Shown here one piece after another: positions 1-15,000 of a stretch of 64,000 nucleotides of DNA. The position numbers and the translations under genes were made by a program. Source of the DNA: Temnothorax longispinosus. Taxonomy: Eukaryota > Arthropoda > Insecta > Hymenoptera > Formicidae. Below the pieces are notes generated by a model. That model ran no database searches, had not been told where the DNA came from, and saw only the letters and a program-made list of their open reading frames with translations. Location of the stretch: NCBI RefSeq assembly GCF_030848805.1, contig NC_092361.1:6324001-6388000 (forward strand). Direction: 5' to 3'. How positions within the stretch are numbered: position 1 is the first letter of the stretch; the number at the start of each line of letters is the position of its first letter.

Positions 1-3000
1 CGAAAAATTTGTTTAATATTTCGCAACGCATCTTAAGCCTATTAACCCGTACTCTCACTATTCTATTATTCAATCGTACCGCGCTTCGATCAGCATGGTA
101 AAATTTACAAAAAAGAACCGGTTTTTACCGCATTATTCGCGTCGCTGTATCGTTCAATGCAGTCCTACCAATTAAATTGTCAAACTCATAAATTTATTAA
201 CTAACTTACGCAACTAACATGCAAGTAAAAACACCATTCTATAATTCTCTGAAATTATCCCTATCTTTATTTTCATTAAATTACGTCATGGACTATAAAT
301 TACTTACAAAAGCTAGTTCCGATAAATTTGCCGATATTAAAAGAATGTGAAAATAAAAATAAAATTCTGCGATTTTTACGCATCAATAAAATAACACTAA
401 AAAAAGGTCGTACTTATCAAGAAGCTTCATATGCTGCTGCCTCTCGGCCAGGTACAGGACAAAGGCCTGCTGGAACTGGTCGGCTCGTGATTGAAACATA
501 TGCGTGATGTCCTCGAGATTGGCTACTACCGCGGCCCAACCCTGCTGCTGGAGATGCTGATCGTGAACCAGCCTCTCGCAGATCCTCGTCTGCTCTCGCG
601 CCAGGCCGCAACACTGCTGAGCCAAATGGGCACGTGCGCAAAGGGTCTGATAGGTGGCTGGCATCGCCAGCGAGGCGTCGATTTGAGTCTGCAGGTCGAC
701 ATCTAATAAAGAAAAATAAAAATCAAGATAAATGCTCGGTACCACGTTTATTGCTAGCATATTTTGACAAATTATATGAGTAATACGATAGTTACATGAT
801 AAACGGCCCTGGAATATTTCTCTAATAATGGTAAATCTATAGTAATGATAGTAAAAAAAAAACGTACATTACATCGACATTGTAGTATTTCTTTTGAAAA
901 TTGTGTGCCACGCAAATTACAGTGTAATACTGAGTGAGAAAAGACCACAGAACAACAATATATCTCTCTGTAGGAATGTGGTTTAGAGAAAGTTATACAT
1001 TTATCCCGTGTGCAACCTCAATTCTAACTTTAGTAAAATGGTTCTTGCATTACCTTTAGATCATCGCGCGCTACGCTTGGATGGGAATCGATGCATAATC
1101 GTTTTGTGCCTGTCAGGCGCCCGAAAGCGCAAACAACTTGGCAACTCGCGACTAAACCCGAGAATTTAATGAGACCCTATCTAGTTAGTGAAATGGAGAT
1201 GCGAATGAGACACGAATGCTCTACACGAACAGTCTACACAACGAACTTGAAATTTGAATCCGTTGTAGATCGTGTTACGAGTGTCACAAAGGCAACTACA
1301 TATGTAGAAAATATTCTCCTTCCACGCAAGAATAACGCTAGCGCAAATGTTAATAACGAGCTTGTCGAAATGAGACAAAAACTATCGGATCGAAGATTGA
1401 ACCAAGTGGCAGGTGTATAATTGACCTGCGAGGCTCGCCAGAAAGCATAATCTTGGCACGCGATGAAAATTCAAGGTCGCCGCGACACACATCGCTTCGG
1501 CACAACCTTACGTCACTCTAAATCCAAGAGACGAATTGCGTTTCAGCCACGTCCTTAATTAATTAATGCATGCGTGCGTGCGGGAATCGAGGGAAAATGG
1601 AAAGGGAAGAGTATGGGAAGACGTGAGACAGAGGAAAGAAATATGACGCGGCACGTATATCGGCGCATTTTATAGACTGATATTTTATGTATTCTATCAT
1701 GCTCGCTTAACGATGATAATGCATATGTGACCGGTCTCAATCTCTATAAACCGCTGTCCGAGTGACCTTACTGATTTGCAAGTGCAAAAAGTATCGTCAT
1801 TATGCACGATCGAACAATCGGCGACGCAAGATGCCGCAATACCATCATATTCGAAAGTCAAATGAATAGTCGGCAGATAATCGCGAAGAAGGAAGAAAAG
1901 TGTACCGGATGTATATAAGCATATTACGTTGCTTATCGCGGCTCCTTACGTTGATGCTTCACTTGCAAAGCATGCTGTAGATGCATATAACATGTATACG
2001 GGTTAAAAAACTGTGGAATTTCTTATCAAATCTAGAAGTCACGATTTACGATAACCCCTGGCAGCAATAATTATTTCTCACACATGTATCAATTTTTATT
2101 TCATCTTTTTGCACGCGTTATGCGTTTTTATGTCGCGTTAAAAAGATTAGAAAAAATTACTCAATATGCTCTTTGATCACGGAGCTGAAAGTCCCATTGC
2201 GATTTGATTCCGTTCGCTTGCATCATTCATACCGAGAATCTAGACGGCGTGAATCCTTTTTTTTTTACCGCGGGACGCGTAGTACGTAAATGCGCACGAT
2301 TATGTAGATACTAATTTATACGTGCAACTTTACAATGGACGTTTTATTTCTGTTTCTCGTGAGTGTAAAAATTCAGCAATTACATTTAAACATAATAGCA
2401 CATTTTTCCCCTCATTTTCCGACCGGAGTATTATGCCGAAATGTGCATTGCTGGTTATCTCGTATTTCTTTACGTAATATAACAAATCGATAATCTGAGT
2501 AGAATCTTGAGCGAAACTTCTCGCAAACGAGAATGGCGCGTACAAAAACATATTTTTCTTCGCCATAATCTACTTCAGAGTACATGATCGACTGCACGCC
2601 ATTCCTTGTCGAGACGTTCCTTCAACTTTCACGAAGGAGATAATTGAGTCGCGAGAGATTATTCGCGACAATAAACATTATTGTGAAAAAAAGCACGGAG
2701 AAGCCTGAAATATAACGTGGCGTAAATCATTGCCGGTTGTTGAACCAACGATCTTCATCATTTTATGTATATGGAAGATTTTTCTTACGCTGAAAGTTTC
2801 TCTCCCCCTCCCTCGCCCCTCTCTTTCTCTCTCCCTATTTTTCTCCTGCCGAAGATACCATTATACAACAAAGAAAGAATATGAGAATTTCCGAGTCTGG
2901 GACACCGACAAAAATGTGATAAAGCAGCAATATAAGGTATTTACGTCTATAGGTCTGTTGCAGGTATACCGTATACGTCATTTCATCGATCGTATCTTTT

Positions 3001-6000
3001 ATAGAACGTGCCTGAACGAAAGTTTGCGTGTAACGCGCGTAGTTCCAAGGGTTGTGGAAACCTGCACTACGCTGAGACGCAGCTTCGCGACGACTTTTAA
3101 TATGTTTATTACGCGGGGGGGGGGGGAGCTTGCCGAGGTAGAGAATGATTCCGATTCGGTCGACTCCACCGATTTTCCCAACCGGTAGACTCGAATGCCA
3201 GACTGGAATCTAATTCCGTCTAATTGTAAATAGCGGAATAATTGCTTATTTGCGATCTCGGAAGAGTTATTAAAGAGTACATCCCGTGCGTCTAATCCGC
3301 GCTTGTTATCGCGGCAGAGTCGATACATGCGGTATCGGAGACTATCAACCAAGTCCGCGACCTCGTTCGCACGGTAATTGCACGCGCGGCGCGGACGGGC
3401 CAAAAAAGAAAAATCGGACGCGATGGCTCGTGACGAGAAGCAATAAACGCCGGTATAATTGAAGCGCGGAGAAATCGTGCTAAAGGCGCATTTAGATAGT
3501 CGACGTCGTAGTTTCGGGAAGTCCGACGTCTTCTGACATCCTGTTGTTGAAAAGCTGTTTTCGAAAAATGCTAATTCACAAGTCGAATAAAAGCAACGAT
3601 ATTTATGTCTTGTTTATGCCTAGACGCGCCTAAAGTCACATTAAACGCGTCTATCGCGTTCTCCTTTCAACAATATCCATTGTCGATACTTAAAGGAGTG
3701 CCGCGCTTATGACACTCCAAGCGTTTCAGCAAGAAGCACTCGAATCGAGTCTTATAGTAAACGACGAGTCCGTGAAATAGACTGAGTGCGTAGCACTTTC
3801 GAGGAAACGAAATATATATTAATGTCGTTCCACTTTCTCACCTGTAATTGTTTCTTCGTTTTACGAAAAGCTTAACGGTACAACGGATTACAACATCATC
3901 ACATAAAACGAAACAACGTTCTTACATAGCGCTATAGCAGCTGTTTTTTTTCCTCTCTCATCGTTTGATATCTTTTTAATTGAATCAGCTTCGTCGCTCG
4001 ATTCCCGACCGATGCTGATCCGAATGACTCGCGCGCTTCGCGGAATCTCGAAAGAGTCGCCATTAAAGTACGAAACAAAGCCATTGGCGAGGCTCGGCCT
4101 CGTTCACACGATAATTGCAGGCTAGGCTCTGGCCGAGCAATACACGGAAAATCGCATGGTTGCACCGCTCGCGCGCGCCGCGCGGTCGTTGCCGGGTTCC
4201 CGCGAATAAAACAACCGCCGTGATGCCGCGAACCGTGTACCACCCCCCAAGTGTGAGTGTTTGCCAGCAACAAGAAAGTGCATTTCCATTCTAATCTCCT
4301 CGGAAGGTTCTACCGAACCGATCTTTAACTTTCACCCGCGCTCCACCGTGGCAAGAAGAATGTATTAATTTTCTTTCGTACCGAGTTTTTCCTTAATTAA
4401 AACGGTTTATTACAAAGATAAATCGGACTGTGAAACACGATGCTCATACAAAAACGCAAATAAATCTGAATGTAAATTAAAAACAAAGAGAGAGATATAA
4501 AGAAAAAAAATAAGTATAAAGATATATCGAATTATCTGATTAAGCCCAATCTTTCCTTAGCGAGAATATAAAAATTCTTTTATCTACTTACGCGCGGGAA
4601 ACATTTTTTTAAAATCATTTATAACATTCAATTTTGCACATTTTTAGAGTCTCGACATTTTCGCCAAAGAGAACACTTCAACTTCGCGAGAAAAGCTATT
4701 ATTACATTTAAAGTTGCAGGACGATCTACATAAAATAATCAGCTGATCGCGGTTGTGTTACTTGCACGTCTCGCATCATAAACTGCTCCAGCCGAGCAGT
4801 TAGTAGAGCTGGCGGCAAGGCACTACACCACACACACAAGTGTGCTTATCAAACTACATATTATAATGATTATACCACGCGATCCGGAGACATCAAAGGA
4901 CTTGCCGCGGCGTTACGCGGAAAGCCTTGCCGACCGCGTAGGCCGATATGTCGCAATACGCAGGAAATAAGAACTACTAAAGGACTACGGTCCACAATAT
5001 AGCACGTTGCACACGCACACTGTCATGCAGAAATGATTACGACACGCGGTCGTACACATGGAAATAGCAGGTACTCGTTACGAGTATGCATTTATCATAC
5101 GAGTGCACCAAGTTGTTTTCGCGATAACTACTGCCGCGCGATCGAGTAATCGAATTGCGATCATCTTCGAAAAATAGCGTACATTCTAGCCGCGTACAGA
5201 TCGTGACGCGTAAAGATATTTGATTTACATAAAATGCGTTATTATTGTTATATACAATAATAACGCATAAAAATTCGCGTTATTATTATATATAACAATA
5301 ATAACGCGGATCAAAATTTTCTAAGATGATGGTTGGGCAAAAATTTCATTTTACAGCTTCGGGTTCAATCTACACGTTACAAAAGATATATGTTAGCTTC
5401 GCACACAGTATCTACTATTTTGTGAGATTACATTTCGGAATTGTAAATGAGTAGAGCAGTTATTACGAGAAAAGCCCGGCAGCGACGTGCGCGTGATTAT
5501 TAAATATTTATTCGCAATTATAGCTCGTGCAATTTGGAAGTATAAATCTGTTGAGCAACGTCTAACGTTAGTACAATATCAGAGATATATGTAGGAATAA
5601 GGAAAATGACGTTAGCCTGTGACTTTGTGCCTGTGATCGTATTCACGTGCTAGATTCGTGAAACTTAACTATATATATATATGTTATCACAAAAGAATAG
5701 CTTGTATGATATACGCCGATCATATGAAATTAAAGTCGTAAATGCAAATCATTGAGCAACAGACACTTGCAGTGATCAGCGACACCAAGGTTCCTACGTG
5801 TCATCTCATTAATCTTACTTTGAACGGGACACACGTATGACTTCTCGTGACACGTGCGGTTATCTCGTAACGATGTTAAAGTTCTGATAAGCCGACGCTT
5901 TCAATTGCACGTATGTTTACCTACCGGAGTGCTCTCGTCGCTTTAGCAAATGGCCTGGTGCAATATGTCGCCATTTTTACTATAGTAATTGTACAGAATA

Positions 6001-9000
6001 ATCTAAAAAAAGAGACTTGAAAGATGTGGATGCACATAATGTTAAACAGACGCATAATTAAAAGCAGGCACATAATTAAAAACAGACAAAAAATAGACAT
6101 GTCTAGCCTAGATGTGGAACAGTGACCCCTTTAACGGAGATTAATGGACGATTTGTTTTATTCTGCTTTTTCATTCGTGGAAACCAGTAGTCGAAACCAA
6201 AAATATACGACACGTCGTGACGCACACGTCGACTTGCACATATGTCTCGTCGACAGATCCCCGCGCGCTTAACGTTATCAACGTTATCAGTACCCTATTT
6301 AGAAATGTTTACAACTAGGACGAAGTTATCTACTTTTATATGGCTTTAAACTCTTCGGTATTTTTTTTCGGTCACCCTGTACGAGAACCTCGATAAGATG
6401 CAGCAGTAATATATTTATGCGCGCGCGTGCGCGCATTCACACATCCGAGGTAACGTTGTTGTGCCGTATATACTCGATGCAGCAATGTACGCGATTACGG
6501 TAATCCCCGTGTGTGCACATGCGACCGAGTTCGTACACGCGCACACTGTATTATTGCTTTCCGCGGTTCTGTCCGAGGTCTCGCCGCGCCGGAGGTTTCC
6601 ATCGACCGCCTCTCGACCAAGCGTCAGACCAACGCGAGAACGTTTTCCCGACGTGTTTCGTGCTTTATTGCTTCGACCAATTCCCTGACATTACCTTAAC
6701 AATTTTGCTTTTAAGTCTGCACGCGATTCCTTCGCAGCATTATAACGATACTTTAATTAATGCATAAGCGATTTAAGTTACTGATTACTGCGTTATTATT
6801 AATTTAACAGGATATAAAATATTATATTATATATAAAATATCACAACTCAATCGTATCCTTCTGATACTTCCCAGAAAGTTAAATTTCTCGCGATTGCAA
6901 AATGCTGAATGCTAGAAATCAATCCTCTGCTAATTTCCAACTTGAAATTTTGCGTTCTGCTCCAAACACAATATTTAATTACCGCAAAATTTGTTTCTGT
7001 AATCGTTGAGTCAAAAATCGCGAAAACAAAATTTTTTCAAACATAATGTAAGACATACATATGTGCTATTCATGCTGTGGAATACCTATTAAAATAACTA
7101 GATAAAATAACTTTTCAATTTATAGTTTATTATAATTTTGAAAACACAGGACAGCATTGTTGCAAGGAAATACATAATATACTCGGTGTATTTCTTTGTG
7201 TCGTTATCTTTGTCTCGTTTAGAACATTTCTCTAAAAGCCAGGAATGAAAAACCACCCCGTGTGGTAACCTAACGAACCCCTAGTTACGGTATCGACTTT
7301 ATATGCACATATACTTGCCACACGCGCGTATACAGGGTGAAAACGTAATAGCCTGGGCCACGGTGACCCGGCGCAACTGTTCTCGGGCTTAACTTCACTC
7401 TCAGGACGGAATCTCTAACGTTATAGAGTAGATTTTGTAAACTGACTGCGAATTGTCCTCGTTTCAAACCATAAGAATGGAGATGAAATACGTTAAAGTC
7501 CGTCGTCGATACTCACATGGGAAATCGCTCGCTTGCTTTCAAACGCGGTTACCGAGTTTTATGCAATGTTGCGAAATTTTCTGTCAGCATGTTATAAAAT
7601 TACCGATGCACGTAGCGCCATTCCTGGCAGGTAATACTTTTCTTTTACTCTATTGATCAATATCCACAATTTCTCTAAAGCTGTATCGCGTGATTTGTAC
7701 CAGTAGATCGTCGAACTCCGAATGTAAAGCTATCGTTACTGTCTTCGGCTCGGTGCAAATGTATCTCCTTGCAACGCGATAGCGGATGTAATTTTTTGCA
7801 ATGCCGCGATATTACGTATCGCAAACGAGACTACGTGCCGTATGGTTATTAAAAGAGGAAGACTTATCGCGTCACAGGCAGATAATTACAATGCATGTAT
7901 ATTTAGGTACGTATATTTATAGATACGAAGGAAATAAGTGCTCCAATAAGGTTTCTACGTGCGACAACATAAACGCGCAAAAGATAGACGTAAGATATAT
8001 TGATTGATGTATCGATTATATCGTTACTGTTGTGACACTATGATCCCTAATTATATATAAATATCTTATAATTCAACTCATAATTAAATATTACATATCG
8101 TTACTTGTTTCTTGTCGACTATTCGTTTGGTCTAATATTATCCGATCCTGCAGATTAATGAGAATATTTTCTCGATCCAGAAATAATTGATAAGAAAACA
8201 CGAAGAGAAAGAGACCTGTACCGTTTTGCCTGTGATAAAATTTGTATCAAGGTCAATCTCTGGAGAATCGAAGATCACAAGTCGAAGATGGAATATCGCG
8301 TAATGCCAAAGATATCATCTTGCGGCAAATGCAATTTCGCTCGCGTCTCGTGTCCGCGAACGAGATTCAGTTGACCGCGGAGTCGGAGCCAACTGATAAA
8401 AAATTATTAAATTTAATGGCAAAGCCAACGCTCGGATCACTTAAATTCAATCGCTTCAAATCGACATTCTAATTCTTACTATTAGAACTAGAAAAAGATA
8501 AAAGAAAGTAAGTTAAACCGAGATTAATCTATATTGATAAAAATTGACATAAGAGGTTCTCCAGATATCAATGTTGGATGATCGCGCGACACTGAAAGTA
8601 CAGACCGTACAGACGGACAAGGTATAAAAGTGTCTTCTTCGTTTCAAGCAAGAATCAATCACTCATCATTGAAGAAATAACGCTGCGATATGTTTAGCGT
8701 TGAATTGCTATATTATCCTGTACTATCCCGTCAAGTTTCGTGTTTCTACGCGATCAATGATGGAGGCCTCTCTGATCCCCAATCAGCTGACAATTCCAAC
8801 GTCATCTCGATGTCTTCGATTCCCGATAAACGGTTCCGTCCTATTCGCTCCAAAACAATGACCAATTCAATGTCGCCCTTCCGGAGGGCCGATAATCCTG
8901 AGCTTAATTTAATCCTGACCGAAGTTGAGCATCCCGAGATATAATACATTTCGATAAATTGTTAACGACTCGGAGTTCCTTTAGTGGAAGCGAACAACAT

Positions 9001-12000
9001 AACGACCTACTATTATTTAATGCGCGCGTGTTCATTCGAGGTTCATAACGTTTACAGTCCAGAGCTGCAATGATAGAAGCTCGGACTTTCCATTCGCTCG
9101 TTCCGTAAGCCTCGTGTGGACTCGTAAATGTCCATTCCTTGAGTTACCTTCGCCTGTATACGCGCCGTAATTCAATTGACCGTAGAAATACGTCTGCCAT
9201 AATTCAACGGATGTCTCAACGCGTATGTCTCCGCTTCTCGTCTATCGAGAGAAGCGACTGCACTTGAAGCCTCCTAAGTACGTCGCACGAAAAACCTCCG
9301 TGATCGACAGAGTTTAAAGCTGCCTCGCCGCGACTTCGGGAAGCACTGATCGACTATTTTTGTGACTCCACGGAAAAGCGTCACGCCGCGTGCTGAGTGG
9401 CCTAGTTTCGCGTTATATGCAACGGGAACTTGATGCTCTCGACGTCACGTCGCCGAGATCTATGCAACTGCTCGCGCGCGCGCGCGCACGCGAACGGAGA
9501 ACCAGATGGTTATCCCGTGGATAACAGAATCAGGTCGAACGGTTGATCACGAGCCTCGTTAACGACGCGGTCGAAGTCTCACGACGTCGACGTCTATGAC
9601 CCGGCAAAGTTTACGCGACAACATGAAGATTTTAATCGATGCATAACGCGCCCGTTGCCGTTCTACATTCTGATGCCAATTAGCGACCTAACGGCGTCCC
9701 GGATAAATAATCCGTACCTCCCATTATCTCGTACTCGTGCTGGATCATCGTGCTGGACATGACATGTTAGCACGAGAAAACATATACCCGATGATGTAAT
9801 TAACTGGAATAAATCTAGCACCTTTTGCATAATTATCGCACCAGTGGTCGTTATAATAAAGAAAGAAACACAGATTTATCGAAGGAAATACCAAAAAAAA
9901 AATTATAATCAGCAAAATGTTTAATTAACTGCATTTACAGGTATAACGGCTTTTATATCCTATTATTATGCAGAGTGAAACATTTGAAATTACCATGTTG
10001 ACTTGCGTTAAATATAAGTATCTGTGAAAAAAATGGATTTAATAAAAATTGTATGGTTTCAAGAGAGACTTTTTACGTCTAATGAAACAACATTCGAAAT
10101 ATAAAGATCATCTCTTTAATTTTATTAAATATTTCTTTTATTAAATATCTCTTCTCATCATTTTGCATACAAAAATATTAACGTGGAGTTATCGAAAGAT
10201 CAATCCGTATATTTTCCAACTTCAATTAGACTTAACATGTGCAAAACATCACAATATTATCAATTTAATGTAACATAAATTAAATAAAGCAATAAAAATT
10301 TATCGGTATAATTTATATGCAGAAAGTTTGTGCTGATTTAGATCCTTAGAGAAGTCGTGCCTTCGTATGATAGTTAGATCGCTAGATCGCTCGCGTTAGA
10401 TCGATGGTGGCGTATTGATTTCACGATGGGTGTGATTTGGGGTCGTATCACGAACGGTCTAGAAACACGACTCACCACAAGAAGTATGCGTGCTGTTAAA
10501 TCATAGCTCGCACCTCGATCGCGCACGATCAAGGAGAAAGAGAGAACGGGCGCGGTAATGAAGCGAGTCGACACGCGGCAATCTAACGGGACAAAACAAA
10601 GAAGAGAGTGAAGAAAGTATAAAATAGGACAACGCGCGTATCACCGAGCCTAATTGAACTCTCGGGAATTAAGAGTAACGGGATGAGAGCAGAAACGCAT
10701 TTCTGTTAAAAAAGAGCATCGCGTGTTTCCTTAATCTTCTTCATCACGAGATACAAAAATAAAAAGATATATATAACGTATATCAAAATATAATATTCTT
10801 GGAAATATAATGTTCTTATATAAACATCAAGTCGGTGACGATTATTTCGACGCTGATATATTACTCCCGCTTCTTTCCTTTCCAAGAAAAACAATAATGA
10901 TAAAGATCTTATTGATTGTTCTTCCGATACGACTCTCTGCTAATAAACCGCGCGATGTGATGGAATCTCGAAATGTTCGGTTTTGTTGGTCGAAATTAAT
11001 CACTCACACTCGCAATGCTGACAGAATTATAAACCGTGAGAACCTAATGATACGCTATCGGGCATTTCGAATGAGTTGACGAATTTATCGCGCTACAGAA
11101 AGAACCGGTTCATCCCGAGATACACGCTGGTGTAAATATTGCCGCACGTACAAGTGTTTACAATAGATATTGATTAATTAGCAAAAACACGATCATTTAC
11201 ACGTCATCTGCAACAATATTTTTCTTCCGTCACGTTTCGTATAAGACCGATATTGGTGCTAATATTTTTCTTGTTAAAAAAAAAACCATATTTCGCTGTG
11301 AGAAAATATCTTCCGATTAATATAATCGGTATTAACGTATAATTACGCAAATTGGCGTGCTGTTAGGAAATCATCGTCTATATTTCATACGATAAGATTC
11401 GCGGGTGAAGAAAAAGAAGCTAGTTACTCACCGGAACCGTAATCTATACTCGGCGTGGGCGGAAGGCTACTCTCAATGGCGGCCTTGCTGAACAGATAGA
11501 TCGGATTCGTGTCGGTTCCAGCCGAGTAGGAGCACACGCGTGCATGTGGTTCCAAGCACTCGCCTCCGCTCATGAGCAGCACCTGATGCGCCGCTACCAC
11601 ACCACATTCCCTCTCGATCGCCTCCATCAGCTGGCTGACACTGCACAGAAAAGTCAATTACGCATGAACGATCGGTGACTGGAGCCTACGCTTAGACGTT
11701 ATAGAACAAAGATTCTTCGTTCGCAAACTTTTCCTCCAACTCTTTTCTTGGAACTTTATCCCCCCCCCCTTCGTGATTCTTAGAATAACAAACAATTATA
11801 TCGATACTTAAACATATTTCTGTTATTAACATTGATTATGACAATATGTAGAAGATATTTCAAGATAGAAGCTTTTAGATTTTCAAATACATCGTAAATC
11901 TAAAAAAATATTAAGATAATTGAGATATAAATAATGTATGTAGATTATACATAGATTAAGTAATGTTTGTGCAGTTAGATGAAAATATTAAACATTGAGT

Positions 12001-15000
12001 ATCTTTTCTCGATCCTCCTGCACGTTGAAGCTGGGAAAGTCTTTTCCGCTTCAGTAAATCAAGGGCGATATCACGCCTTTAGGCAAGAAAGAAGCACTGT
12101 TCGGTTGAAAGACGGGTTAGGCTGATTACGACCTGATTTCCGTAAAGAGCTCGTACCGCGATCGTAATTGCCGGATGGTGCGTTTCCATCGCCGGATGCG
12201 ATGCAAGAGTGAAGAAATAACGAGGATAAAAAGACGATCGGACGCGTATTGTGAATGCTTTAATGCGATAGAGCGGCGATTGCGGTAATAACGGCCACGC
12301 TACGCCACGCAAGATAGATGCGCTCGTGTAAGGACAATCGCGGGGCCTCGCTCGGTACCCTGACTGAAGCAACGCGCGCGATGGAGAAGTGCCATTAATT
12401 CTCAAAACCGATGGGCAATACCTATTTGCAGCACAGTGGCGGTGCACGTGCCTCGAAAATCTGCGTGCGAGTAATTAAACTGCCACCACTCTGTCAATCA
12501 CGTACTGCACGTGCAGCTCGAGTGCATTAAAAAAAGAAAAAAAGAAGAGGTAAAAAACATAATCGCATAGCGTGTGAAGCGTTGCGTAATCGCGCGTAAC
12601 GTTATAAGCTCTTAAGTGTTATCTACCGCGACAGTTTTTAATTTTCGACATTAAACATTCCTTTTTTTTTCGTCCTTACAACTAGATCGTTTCGCTCGCG
12701 ATCGTTTAACGTGTCTCGTATATCGCGATCGATATATGAGTTCTTCTTACTTTACGACGTTTTAAAAAAAAAGTCTTAAAGACTCGGCTCGTTCGGAATA
12801 CAGCAGTCATAAATGACGTTTAAAAGGAATCGGAGCGGTACGTCGGGCATCGTTAACACTCTGCGCAAGGTTAAATAACGGATAAGGAGTGCTCTTACTT
12901 CGAGGAGCGAGGAGAAGACGAGGAGATGCACGGCGCATTAATTATAGGAGAACGACGTGCTTGCAGTTACGTGCTCGCCGACGTTAATAAAATTGTCGCG
13001 CGATTATTCCGCTCGCGAATACGAGGACAAATTGACCGCCTTTCACGGCGAGTTCGTTGCGGAAAAGAAGATTGACGTCTCCGGTGTCGTTTGTTACGCA
13101 ATCTGTGCTCAATTTTCGTTTTCTCGGAGAAAATTTAATTGGCCGAGGTGTCGAGGAGCGCGGCGAGTGATTAAACATCTCGGATTTGCGCTATAGCGCG
13201 GCCGATCGAAAGCGCCTCGCGCGTCTGGCACGAGAAAACGTAGTACCGAGCCACCGAGCACCGAGCGCGGAATTATCGCCAGTCACTCGTGGCTGACGCT
13301 ACAGCTGGCTACAGCTGACTACGAGCACGTTCAACCGCGCGCCTCGCCGCGTCCCGAGACTGCGTGTCGTCGATGGTTACGCACGTCACGTTACGGCGCG
13401 ACGCGGCTCGTATTTCACTCGCGTGCACGCGACAACGCTCGTCGTTGCGATTTCTTCAAGGCGTCAGCTTCTTCGCGAGCGAGCGAGCGAGCGAAAGAGG
13501 ACGGAAAAACGGAGAAGAGCTCGAGAACCCTACTTTTATTTGAATCAGCGGTTATGCATTTATTTGCGTGTTTATAGTTGTTACAGCGAATCTGAATGAC
13601 GCACACGACTCGTTGAAGATCGTCCAAACTCGAAGGAGCGCGATATATTTTTAGTCATTCAACTTTCAAAGTCACCTTTCTCAGAAACAAGGCCTTGTTT
13701 GAAAAAAAAAATTTCTTCCGAAGAAGAGAGAGCAAGACACGTTTGATTGATTAAACGACTGTTAGCAGAAACGTATTATTAATTAAGTACTGCTACAAGG
13801 TAATCGAAAAGGAATTTTTATTACCATATTTTAATTATACGTGCAAAGCGTTGAAATAATTTAAAGTGGCTGAACAAAACTTCAATGTTTACGATGATTG
13901 CGACGGCCGCATATACTTTACATGAGTTTTCGCGCAGAATGTTTTGCGGGAAGAATACGAACAAGAGCGAATGTGCTTTGCATCGACTGACGCTGAATGC
14001 GAAGTTGGCTCGCGTGATTTTCATTCGTGCGATGCGCAGATAGCGCTTATCGACTAAGGTAAACAAAGCGAAGGTAACCAAGCGAGATACGAGCGGTGGC
14101 CAGCGTTTTTGCAGATCCCACTGTTATTACGGATCATCTAGCTCAGCGTTTAATCGCGACGCTACGGGCTAGACCGTGCGACATATTTACTCGTTGTTCT
14201 CGCTTGAACCGCGCACCCGCGATTACTAAACAGACACAGAGAATAAAAGCAAATCGGGGCGGAGACGCCCTCGCGAATTGACACAGATCGTTAATTGCTG
14301 GCGACGAACGGGGTCGATGACCGCTGTCTTAATTTACCGATGCAAACGAGCGCTCCGATGTAGATAAAGAGATGGTAGAGCAAGGGAAAAAATCGTAATA
14401 TGAGACAAAACACGGAGGGGGGGGGGGGTTTATTGTAATAAATAATAATCCGAAAGTTATGACGCGCCAATTTGAGATTACAGAGGTTGCATTGTGCTCC
14501 GATTACGCAATCGCCCTCGTTCATCGTCAAACGTCGTCGATAATTTTTTACTCAATTGACACTCTGACGTCACGTCACTCGAATATGAGGAGAGCCTTGT
14601 TGTAATCCGCCGCTTCCCTTAGAACGCTGCGCATTAAGAGCTTGGCCGAGCTCGTTATTCGACGCGATTCGGCACGCGTTACGCGCGCACAATGTAGAAC
14701 GCGCCGCGAGCCAAATGATATATTTTCAGTGCGCGCGTCAGAGCCACGCGCCACGCGTGTGTTTCTCGAAAGCGCATAATCGCCTCCACAACGAGACGTA
14801 GAACGGGCTACCGATGCATTCACTTCACCGATATACGATGTCTCTATCCGCGACCGAAGGTCGTTTATCACACGGTAAACCGATGCGTAAAAATTATAAT
14901 TCCCCCGCTCAGCGTCGATCTTCATCGACGCCCGACGTGGACAAATGATGGTAATAAATGGGATAAACTTTTTTTTACCAAGGAGACAGTTTCCTGACGG

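Larger units (their letters stand above)
703..11431 (-). other. RB1CC1 intron 2
   Basis: A 10.7-kb intron, mostly AT-rich with many CpGs. It holds two adjacent perfect hairpins (5234-5308), a G12 run near 3115, (CG)n tracts near 6420 and 9474, and several plus-strand coding-like segments (1060-1412, 8245-8472, 8690-8944) listed separately at low confidence. I see no RNA gene or intact transposon here. Confidence 0.8.

Noticed and set aside
3112..3126. G12 run, and similar G/C runs near 11760, 14417 and 21666
   Set aside because: Ordinary homopolymer slippage tracts in noncoding DNA; no G-quadruplex spacing seen.
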